Positions 1-5,323 of a stretch of DNA of 5,323 nucleotides are shown here, one piece after another. The stretch spans positions 1 to 5,323 of the forward strand of contig DDEP01000027.1 of NCBI GenBank assembly GCA_002336465.1. Reading direction: 5' to 3'. Every line of letters starts with the position of its first letter. Position 1 is the first letter of the stretch. Made by a program: the position numbers and the translations under genes. The stretch is from Pedobacter sp. UBA1951 (GTDB taxonomy: Bacteria; Bacteroidota; Bacteroidia; Sphingobacteriales; Sphingobacteriaceae). The notes beneath the pieces are model-generated. The model searched no databases, was not told where the DNA came from, and was given only the letters and a program-made list of their open reading frames with translations.

Positions 1-59
1 TGATTATTTATTTTTCTTACGGATACAGAAACAGCAGGCTTGCAAAAGAAAAGGCATAA
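1..59 (+). CDS. 3' end of a membrane transporter gene, probably an APC-superfamily amino acid permease (partial)
   Basis: The reading frame starting at base 3 is open from the left edge to a TAA at 57-59 and encodes IIYFSYGYRNSRLAKEKA. A hydrophobic aromatic stretch running into a short basic tail of the form Y-x-Y-G-Y-R-x-S-R-L resembles the end of the last transmembrane helix and cytoplasmic tail of APC-superfamily amino acid permeases. The other two frames are less convincing: one is closed by TGA at 1-3 and the other gives a low-complexity basic tail ending at 101-103. With this reading the permease stops 16 bases before the ATG of the next gene. Only 18 residues are visible, so the family is a guess from the tail pattern. 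Confidence 0.4.
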   Translation, partial: IIYFSYGYRNSRLAKEKA

Positions 60-75
60 AAACAAAAAATATGAT

Positions 76-1146
76 ATGCTCCCAAAAACGTCAATACTTT
101 TAATAGGTTATGACTCTAATCTTTGTTTAGGTGTTCTATATTGCCTTAAATCGCTTAATACTGATATTTATCTATTGACCAGCAATAAGAAAAATGCAGC
201 GCGATTTTCTATTTACACTAAAAAAACTTACGAAGAATACGACAAGAATAGCATACAACAAATTAAGGAAATAGTAAAGATACATAACATAGGCCTTATC
301 ATGCCTATAGATGAGCTCGAAATAAGAAACATAAAGTTTCATGCTGAAGAATTGAACAAAATTGCACCATGTATCTGGGCAACCGAAGTAGATAAATTTG
401 ATATTGACATCAATAAAAGGAGCCTAGCAAAATTCCTAACCGAAAATGACGTTCCATGTCCGAAATTTGCGACTATAGAAGATTTAGCAAAACTAAAGAA
501 AGATGCAACAGATATAGGTTACCCAGTATTGATAAAACCAGATAGAGAAGCTTTTGGAAGGTTGATACGCCATTTTGAAAATTGGGAAGATCTTAAAAAT
601 TTTTATATAGAGAATGAAACAAAGCTTAAGCGTTCTATCCTACAACCCTTTATAATAGGGAGCGATATTACCTGTAATGTGATATGCAAAGAAGGAGAGC
701 TTATCTGTTATACTATACAGGAATCTCCTGTTAAAACGGGGAGTGATTTCAGTTCAAATGATATTCTGAGGTTTCATGATGATAAGCAAGTAGTAAAAGT
801 TGTTGCCAAGATGATGAAGTTGCTTAACTGGCATGGGGTAGCCTGTATAGATATGAGAAGAGACATCCGTGATAATTCAATAAAAGTACTTGAAATCAAT
901 GGGCGTTTCTGGTCATCGGTAATAAGTTCATATATCCGTGCAGGGGTAAATTTCCCTGTTACTATGGTTAAACTGGCATTAGAAAAAGAAGTTGGTCCAT
1001 TCAATACCAAATCTGGTCAGCAATTATCCCTAAAGCAAGTAATTTCTTCAACACTCACAAAAAATCGTAGTTCTATTAAAGACACGAAATATATGAGCTA
1101 CTTAGCTGATCCATTTGCCAGAACTGCACAGTTGCTCAAAATCTAA
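76..1146 (+). CDS. ATP-grasp domain ligase (glycan-locus carboxylate ligase, substrate unknown)
   Basis: This 356-aa cytoplasmic protein has the layout of an ATP-grasp enzyme, a family that activates a carboxylate as acyl phosphate and joins it to an amine or other nucleophile. An N-terminal Rossmann-like part (about 1-100) opens with ILLIGYDSNLCLG. Then come NKRSLAKFLTENDVPCPKF (113-131), the central ATP-binding strand YPVLIKP with K154, LQPFIIGSDIT (189-199), and the metal-binding end with CIDMRRD (D259) and VLEINGRFW (E273, N275). The loop after K154 reads DREAFGRL instead of a glycine-rich GxGG type, which is divergent. The last 70 residues form an extra tail with no motif I recognise. 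I chose ATG at 76 because an in-frame TTG at 40 would overlap the preceding transporter frame and add a lysine-rich leader of 12 residues. Its place before two glycosyltransferases suggests sugar aminoacylation or a similar ligation (inference). Confidence 0.85.
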   Translation: MLPKTSILLIGYDSNLCLGVLYCLKSLNTDIYLLTSNKKNAARFSIYTKKTYEEYDKNSIQQIKEIVKIHNIGLIMPIDELEIRNIKFHAEELNKIAPCIWATEVDKFDIDINKRSLAKFLTENDVPCPKFATIEDLAKLKKDATDIGYPVLIKPDREAFGRLIRHFENWEDLKNFYIENETKLKRSILQPFIIGSDITCNVICKEGELICYTIQESPVKTGSDFSSNDILRFHDDKQVVKVVAKMMKLLNWHGVACIDMRRDIRDNSIKVLEINGRFWSSVISSYIRAGVNFPVTMVKLALEKEVGPFNTKSGQQLSLKQVISSTLTKNRSSIKDTKYMSYLADPFARTAQLLKI

Positions 1147-1168
1147 TAAATAGATAAATCAAAAACAC

Positions 1169-2344
1169 TTGAAAATCATCCAAATATGTGCAGCTTATAA
1201 ACCAGCCTATATCTATGGTGGACCAACCATGTCAGTTTCTAAACTGGCGGAAGAATTAACCAAGGCTAAACAAGATGTTACCGTTCTTACAACTACTGCT
1301 AATGGAAAAACAGAATTGGATGTTCCTGTTGGTACTGAAATCTTGGTAGATGGTGTAAAAGTTTATTATTTTAAGCGATGGACCAAAGACCATACACACT
1401 TTTCTCCCTCTCTTCTATGGCACCTGCATAAAATCTTAAAACAAGAAAAGAAAGATACCAATAAAGTAATCGTACATATCCATGCTTGGTGGAATTTAGT
1501 TTCCATATTATCATGTTGGATTGCCAAAATACATAGAGTTCCGGTGGTACTCTCGCCAAGAGGTATGTTAAACTACTATACCGCCAGTAACAAAAATTCT
1601 TTACCCAAAAAGATCATGCATCTCTGTATAGGTAAAAAATTGTTAAGATACTCTTACATACATGCCACTAGCGCTAAAGAACAGGAAGATATTAAAGAAA
1701 CTTGTGCTACCAAATCCATAAATGTAATCCCTAATTTCGTTAAGTTAAGTCAGGTACTTTTTAAAGAAGTTCCTGTTTTCTCTCCTCATTTCCGGTTGTT
1801 ATTCTTATCAAGGATTGAACAAAAAAAAGGACTTGAAGTATTATTTGAAGGTTTAAGTAAATTAGACTTTAATTGGAAACTTAGCATTGCGGGAACTGGA
1901 GAAGAGCAGTATGTAGAAAGGCTAAAAAAATATACCGAAAGCTTAAATATAAATCACAATGTTACATGGATAGGCTATGTTGGTGGTGACAAAAAATTTG
2001 AAATCATAGCTAAGTATGACCTATTGGTATTAACTTCTTTTAATGAAAATTTTGCTAACGTTATCATAGAAGCCTTGAGTGTTGGCACTCCTGTGCTTGT
2101 AACCCAAGGTGTGGGTCTTGCCGATTATATTAAAAAAAATAATTTGGGTTGGGTATGCTCGCAAGATGAAGATGAAATTGCCTGCTCTATATTAGATGCT
2201 TTTACTGATACTGAGAAACGAGCCTATATAAGGCAAAATGCCCCAGAAATAATTAAAAAAGATTTCAACCCTGATATATTAGTCGGTCAATATATGAATC
2301 TTTATCAGAAAGCAACAAAGTCTAATCAAGATATTCTATGTTAG
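1169..2344 (+). CDS. Glycosyltransferase family 4 (GT-B fold), exosortase-locus type
   Basis: This 391-aa cytoplasmic or membrane-peripheral GT-B enzyme would transfer a sugar from a nucleotide sugar to a growing glycan with retention of configuration. The N-terminal domain starts MKIIQICAAYKPAYIYGGPT, with the G17-G18-P19 acceptor-side loop, and includes VLSPRGML (127-134). The C-terminal donor domain begins around FLSRIEQKKG, with R215 and K220, which typically contact the donor phosphates. It continues through the usual IAGTGEE segment to the E-x7-E motif E293-NFANVII-E301, followed by ALSVGTPVLVT. The TTG start at 1169 is strongly indicated: the conserved MKIIQI strand begins there, and the first in-frame ATG (residue 21) would delete the GGP loop. 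It lies 22 bases after the ATP-grasp stop, so the two are probably cotranscribed. Sugar and acceptor specificity cannot be read from the sequence. The family may be the one annotated as XrtY-associated glycosyltransferase (XYAG1), from memory only. Confidence 0.93.
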   Translation: MKIIQICAAYKPAYIYGGPTMSVSKLAEELTKAKQDVTVLTTTANGKTELDVPVGTEILVDGVKVYYFKRWTKDHTHFSPSLLWHLHKILKQEKKDTNKVIVHIHAWWNLVSILSCWIAKIHRVPVVLSPRGMLNYYTASNKNSLPKKIMHLCIGKKLLRYSYIHATSAKEQEDIKETCATKSINVIPNFVKLSQVLFKEVPVFSPHFRLLFLSRIEQKKGLEVLFEGLSKLDFNWKLSIAGTGEEQYVERLKKYTESLNINHNVTWIGYVGGDKKFEIIAKYDLLVLTSFNENFANVIIEALSVGTPVLVTQGVGLADYIKKNNLGWVCSQDEDEIACSILDAFTDTEKRAYIRQNAPEIIKKDFNPDILVGQYMNLYQKATKSNQDILC

Positions 2345-2370
2345 ACATTTTAAAGAATCCTAACGTTTTC

Positions 2371-2378
2371 TATCTTTG
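2371..2378 (+). promoter_or_regulatory. Bacteroidota-type -7 promoter element (TATCTTTG) before the family-2 glycosyltransferase
   Basis: TATCTTTG matches the established Bacteroidota -7 consensus TAnnTTTG exactly. A TTTT at 2348-2351, one base off the TTTG -33 element, lies 19 bases upstream, which is a normal spacing. Transcription would begin a few bases downstream, at about 2382-2385. That makes the TTG at 2376 unusable as a start on this transcript and favours the GTG at 2409. Not tested experimentally; an octamer like this can occur by chance in A+T-rich DNA. Confidence 0.5.
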
Positions 2379-2408
2379 GAAATCAATGGTTATAAGCGCA
2401 ACGATATC

Positions 2409-3272
2409 GTGAATACTGAGTTTAGCTTCATTATACTTACTTTTAACGAAGAGCAACATTTACCGCGTCTGCTCGATTCCATAAAAGAATTAGAAGCCCC
2501 CATTTTCATCCTAGATTCAGGCAGTACAGATAAAACCCTTCAGATTGCAGAAAGCTATGGGGCTATAGTACAACAAAATCCTTTTGTTAATCATCCTAAA
2601 CAATGGCATTTTGCCTTGAACAATTTTCTTGTTCAAACTCCATGGATAATAGGTTTAGACGCAGACCAGATTGTTACTCCAGAGCTTTTTACACATCTAC
2701 AACATTTTAAAAGTAAACAACACGAAGATATAAACGGTATTTATTTTAACCGTAAGAATATCTTTAAGGGTAAATGGATCCGATATGGCGGCTATTATCC
2801 CAAATATCTGCTAAAAATGTTCAGGTTTAATATTGGTTACTCAGATCTGAATGAAAATATGGATCATAGATTTGTAGTTCCTGGAAAAACGATAACATGG
2901 AAAGATGGCCATATTATAGAAGACAATCTCAAAGAAAACGATATTGAGTTTTGGATAGCCAAACACAACAGATACAGTACACTTGTTGCACAAGAAGAAT
3001 TTGACAGGTTACAACAAACAAAGCAATCGGCAATAAAACCTTCACTATTTGGAGATCCTAATCAAAAAACAGCCTATTTTAAAAGCATATGGTGGAAAAT
3101 GCCATTATATATCCGCCCGTTTTTATATTTCTTTTATCGTTATTTTCTTAAACTAGGCTTTTTAGATGGCAAAACAGGCTTTATCTTCCATTATCTGCAA
3201 GGTTTCTGGTTCAGGTTAATTATCGATATAAAGATTAGTGAGTTAAAGAAAAAAGCTAAGCCTTTTAATTAA
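2409..3272 (+). CDS. Glycosyltransferase family 2 (WaaE/KdtX-like, GT-A fold)
   Basis: This 287-aa GT-A enzyme is predicted to add a sugar from a nucleotide donor to a lipid-linked or envelope glycan at the inner face of the membrane. The nucleotide-binding half begins FSFIILTFNEE, has FILDSGSTDKT (residues 33-43, D36 and D41), then NPFVNHPKQW and WIIGLDADQ, where D84-A-D86 is the metal-binding DxD. The middle carries GGYYPKYLLKMFRF and later KHNRYSTLVAQEE, both typical of the group resembling LPS core transferases WaaE/KdtX. Residues 231-275 form an aromatic, partly hydrophobic block (RPFLYFFYRYFLKLGFLDGK) likely to lie against the membrane, followed by a lysine-rich end. The start is uncertain: TTG at 2376 gives 11 more residues but sits inside a promoter-like octamer. 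GTG at 2409 puts the first strand a normal few residues from the N terminus. There is no in-frame ATG nearby. Donor sugar unknown. Confidence 0.9.
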   Translation: MNTEFSFIILTFNEEQHLPRLLDSIKELEAPIFILDSGSTDKTLQIAESYGAIVQQNPFVNHPKQWHFALNNFLVQTPWIIGLDADQIVTPELFTHLQHFKSKQHEDINGIYFNRKNIFKGKWIRYGGYYPKYLLKMFRFNIGYSDLNENMDHRFVVPGKTITWKDGHIIEDNLKENDIEFWIAKHNRYSTLVAQEEFDRLQQTKQSAIKPSLFGDPNQKTAYFKSIWWKMPLYIRPFLYFFYRYFLKLGFLDGKTGFIFHYLQGFWFRLIIDIKISELKKKAKPFN

Positions 3273-3292
3273 CTTGCTTTGCAGAACTTTAT

Positions 3293-3300
3293 TAATTTTG
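3293..3300 (+). promoter_or_regulatory. Candidate Bacteroidota -7 element (TAATTTTG) abutting the exosortase start
   Basis: TAATTTTG fits TAnnTTTG and ends 4 bases before the exosortase ATG. A TTG at 3274-3276 is the best upstream match, with a 16-base gap, slightly shorter than the usual range. If active, the transcript would start at or next to the ATG, making it nearly leaderless. The weak -33 partner and A+T-rich context keep this tentative. Confidence 0.35.
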
Positions 3301-3304
3301 TTTC

Positions 3305-3886
3305 ATGACCGACAAACTAACACTCCTCTATAAAAAACCATGGTTTTTTGCTTTAAGTTTTGTGGTCTTAGCCTTTGTTCTATACCATTTCAATTATTTC
3401 TACATTGGTTTGGTTAGCAAAGGGGGTGGATATTACAGTTCTTTTCTTGATCATTATCTTAATTATCCCCATTGGTTACAGCAAATACTTTTAAAAGGCT
3501 CCAGTAGTTTACTCCACCTATTTGGGATTGACAATTTTATTTACCGTGACAGCGTCAAGGTCAGCAGAGGTGTATGGGTAAATGTAGGTTATTCATGCTA
3601 TGGTATGGGCATCATAACTACCTTTTGGGCTTTTATAATTACCTATCCTTATAAAACAGTAAAAAAGAAATTATACTTTATACTAATTGGCACACTAATC
3701 ATTATTCTAACTAATATTATACGTATTGCTTTAGTAGGCTTTATATTTAGCAGGTTTAAAACAATTAGACAACACGCCAATCTGCACCATGATTTATATA
3801 ACATTTTTGCATATTTGGTAATTATTTTAATGATTTGGTTCTGGTTAAAAGAAAATAAAAAAAGTAATGTACATTCTGGGAATTAA
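3305..3886 (+). CDS. Exosortase-family transpeptidase/protease, short Bacteroidota type (possibly XrtY)
   Basis: This 193-aa inner-membrane protein belongs to the exosortase/archaeosortase family, which cleaves C-terminal sorting tails (PEP-CTERM-like) of exported proteins and may transfer them to another molecule. I see about four hydrophobic segments: 12-37, 90-114, 122-148 and 164-181. The family's three key residues are all present in membrane context: Cys98 in GYSCYGMG, Arg140 in TNIIRIALVG, and His162 in HHDLYN (His161 is adjacent). It has only the core domain, with no EpsI-like C-terminal extension, as in the short Bacteroidota families (XrtF, XrtX, XrtY and others). Two glycosyltransferase genes upstream fit the known link of exosortases with exopolysaccharide loci, and the GT4 neighbour favours XrtY. 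The subfamily call is inference. ATG at 3305 is the only plausible start: the next in-frame ATG, at residue 101, lies beyond the catalytic Cys. Its end overlaps the next gene by 20 bases. Confidence 0.88.
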   Translation: MTDKLTLLYKKPWFFALSFVVLAFVLYHFNYFYIGLVSKGGGYYSSFLDHYLNYPHWLQQILLKGSSSLLHLFGIDNFIYRDSVKVSRGVWVNVGYSCYGMGIITTFWAFIITYPYKTVKKKLYFILIGTLIIILTNIIRIALVGFIFSRFKTIRQHANLHHDLYNIFAYLVIILMIWFWLKENKKSNVHSGN

Positions 3887-5323
3887 TGCTTACCATGGCG
3901 ACTCTTCTGCCTGCATATATCAAAACGGTACACTTATAGCGGCGGCAGAAGAAGAGCGTTTCAGACGTATAAAACATTGGGCAGGTTTTCCATCACAGGC
4001 TATACAGTTTTGTTTAGATGAAGCAGGAATCGATATTACAGATGTAGATCACATTGCTATCTCAAGAGATCCTAAAGCCAATTTTAGCCAAAAAATTTTT
4101 ACAGCACTTAAAAACAGGTTAAGCATTAATAATATGATTAACCGTGTAAAGAATTTAAAGAAAGCGGCTTCCATAACAAGTGAATTTTGCAATCACTTTA
4201 ATATTAAACCTCGACAGTTAAAAGCGCAAATACATAATGTAGAACATCATCGCAGTCATTTAGCCAGTGCGTTTTTTGCCTCTCCATATCCGAAAGCTGC
4301 CTTGCTCTCTATTGACGGTTTTGGGGATTTTACCAGCACAATGACTGGTGTTGGCAATGACAATCACATCAAGGTCCTTGAAACTGTTTCTTACCCTCAT
4401 TCTATAGGTGTTTTTTACACCACCTTTACGCAATGGCTGGGTTTTCCTCATTATGGCGACGAATACAAGGTTATGGGCTTGGCTCCCTATGGAGAGCCTA
4501 AATATGTGGAAGAACTAAGAAAAGTAATCAAAACTACTGATAATGGGCTTTTTGAACTAGATTTAAAATATTTTAACCACCCTAAAAAAGGTGTAAATAT
4601 GATTTGGGAAGGGGGAATTCCCGCAATGGATAGCTTATTCTCTGATGAATTGATCAAGGATTTTGGACCTGCACGCAAATCTAATGAACCACTATCTCAA
4701 GACCATAAAGATTGGGCTGCATCTATACAGCGTATTACCGAAGAAATTATCTTTCATTTATTAAAACACCTTCATGTAAAAACAGGGTTAGATGCTGTTT
4801 GTATTGCCGGTGGTGTTGCACAAAATTCAGTTGCAAATGGCAAAATATTACTGAATACACCTTTTAAACAATTGTATATTCCTCCTGCCGGACATGATGC
4901 AGGCACATGTATAGGAGCAGCATTGTGGGTTTACAACCAATTGTTGCAACAACCTCGAACCGAACCTATGCTACATGGTTATTTAGGTAGTCGATACAAC
5001 GATGAGGATATTAAAGAATTTCTGTCTGATAAAAATGTAAAGTTTGAAAAATTAGAAAATCACGAGCTTTTTGATCGGGTTACTGATTGCTTAATCAATG
5101 CAGGTGTAGTAGGCTGGTTTCAAGGCAGGGCAGAATTTGGCCCCCGAGCATTAGGCCATCGTTCTATTATTGCAGATCCGCGACGAACAGATGCAAAAGA
5201 TATTTTAAATGCAAAAATCAAAAGACGTGAATCATTCAGGCCATTTGCACCTTCTATTTTAAAAGAACACGTTGAAACTTATTTTGAACAAACAGATGAT
5301 GTACCTTTCATGGAAAAGGTATT
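3867..5323 (+). CDS. O-carbamoyltransferase, NodU/CmcH/TobZ family (3' end beyond window)
   Basis: The frame is open for 485 codons to the right edge; family members are commonly about 550-620 aa, so roughly the last hundred residues are missing. Such enzymes use carbamoyl phosphate and ATP to form carbamoyl-adenylate, then carbamoylate a hydroxyl, often on a sugar. The N-terminal Kae1-like fold shows LGINAYHGDSSA (4-15), EEERFRR (28-34), the metal-binding H127-H-R-S-H131 in HHRSHLASAF, SIDGFGD (148-154), GDEYKVMGLAPYG (197-209), IAGGVAQNS (313-321) and PPAGHDAG with D344. The YrdC-like C-terminal part begins before GWFQGRAEFGPRALGHRSI (416-434) and includes RRESFRPFAPSIL (453-465). All recognisable active-site motifs are intact. 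The ATG at 3867 lies inside the exosortase gene, giving a 20-base overlap that suggests translational coupling. Its likely substrate is the glycan made by this locus, although a small secreted metabolite cannot be excluded. Confidence 0.93.
   Translation, partial: MYILGINAYHGDSSACIYQNGTLIAAAEEERFRRIKHWAGFPSQAIQFCLDEAGIDITDVDHIAISRDPKANFSQKIFTALKNRLSINNMINRVKNLKKAASITSEFCNHFNIKPRQLKAQIHNVEHHRSHLASAFFASPYPKAALLSIDGFGDFTSTMTGVGNDNHIKVLETVSYPHSIGVFYTTFTQWLGFPHYGDEYKVMGLAPYGEPKYVEELRKVIKTTDNGLFELDLKYFNHPKKGVNMIWEGGIPAMDSLFSDELIKDFGPARKSNEPLSQDHKDWAASIQRITEEIIFHLLKHLHVKTGLDAVCIAGGVAQNSVANGKILLNTPFKQLYIPPAGHDAGTCIGAALWVYNQLLQQPRTEPMLHGYLGSRYNDEDIKEFLSDKNVKFEKLENHELFDRVTDCLINAGVVGWFQGRAEFGPRALGHRSIIADPRRTDAKDILNAKIKRRESFRPFAPSILKEHVETYFEQTDDVPFMEKV

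Noticed and set aside
40..75. TTG start for the ATP-grasp gene, adding 12 residues.
   Set aside because: The added residues are nearly all lysine, arginine, asparagine and histidine and would overlap the upstream frame; the first conserved strand follows ATG 76 directly.
2..103. Alternative frame entering from the left and ending at TAA 101-103, which would overlap the ATP-grasp start.
   Set aside because: The tail is low-complexity and rich in K, Q and R, without a recognisable pattern. The frame ending at 57-59 looks more like a real C terminus and leaves a normal gap.
774..1010. Minus-strand open frame of 78 codons.
   Set aside because: It lies wholly inside the ATP-grasp gene opposite its most conserved region, with no recognisable protein motif.
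1371..1559. Minus-strand open frame of 62 codons inside the GT4 gene.
   Set aside because: Antisense shadow of a conserved coding region; no motif or independent signal.
3252..3280. Imperfect hairpin (AAAGC-t-AAG pairing with CTTGCTTT, 12-base loop) across the GT2 stop codon.
   Set aside because: The stem is A+T-rich with a bulge and is not followed by a T-run, so it does not make a convincing terminator; A+T-rich DNA gives such pairings by chance.
3305..3886. Possibility that this membrane protein is a rhomboid, a PAP2 phosphatase or a polysaccharide export component.
   Set aside because: The spacing and context of Cys98, Arg140 and His162 within membrane segments fit the exosortase family; the motifs of the other families are absent.
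4260..4678. Two minus-strand open frames of 63 codons each (4260-4451 and 4487-4678).
   Set aside because: Both are antisense to intact carbamoyltransferase motifs and have no recognisable content.

Overview
The window is A+T-rich and reads almost entirely on the + strand. It holds part of an extracellular or cell-envelope glycan locus from a member of the Bacteroidota. Three things point to that phylum: the exosortase-family gene is the short type (193 aa), characteristic of Bacteroidota; octamers matching the Bacteroidota -7 promoter element TAnnTTTG lie just before two genes; and starts are preceded by A-rich leaders rather than AGGAGG-type ribosome binding sites. A genus cannot be assigned from the sequence alone.

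Layout. Bases 1-59 look like the last codons of a membrane transporter gene, probably an APC-superfamily amino acid permease, that enters from the left. After 16 bases comes an ATP-grasp ligase (76-1146), then a family-4 glycosyltransferase that starts with TTG (1169-2344). A TATCTTTG promoter-like element precedes a family-2 glycosyltransferase of the WaaE/KdtX-like type (2409-3272). A second candidate element, TAATTTTG, sits immediately before a compact exosortase-family transpeptidase/protease (3305-3886). A NodU/CmcH-type O-carbamoyltransferase overlaps the end of the exosortase gene by 20 bases and runs off the right edge (3867-5323+). No gap between genes exceeds about 65 bases, and I see no RNA gene, CRISPR array, insertion sequence or strong terminator.

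How the genes may work together (inference). The two glycosyltransferases would add sugars to a lipid-linked or surface glycan. The ATP-grasp enzyme could ligate an amino acid or other carboxylate to a sugar, and the carbamoyltransferase could decorate hydroxyl groups. The exosortase, in the inner membrane, would process C-terminally anchored proteins, possibly with transfer to the glycan. Exosortases are typically found with exopolysaccharide genes, so the set is coherent. The gene arrangement resembles the XrtY-type exosortase loci with an associated glycosyltransferase, but that subfamily name needs a profile search. No exosortase substrate is visible in the window.
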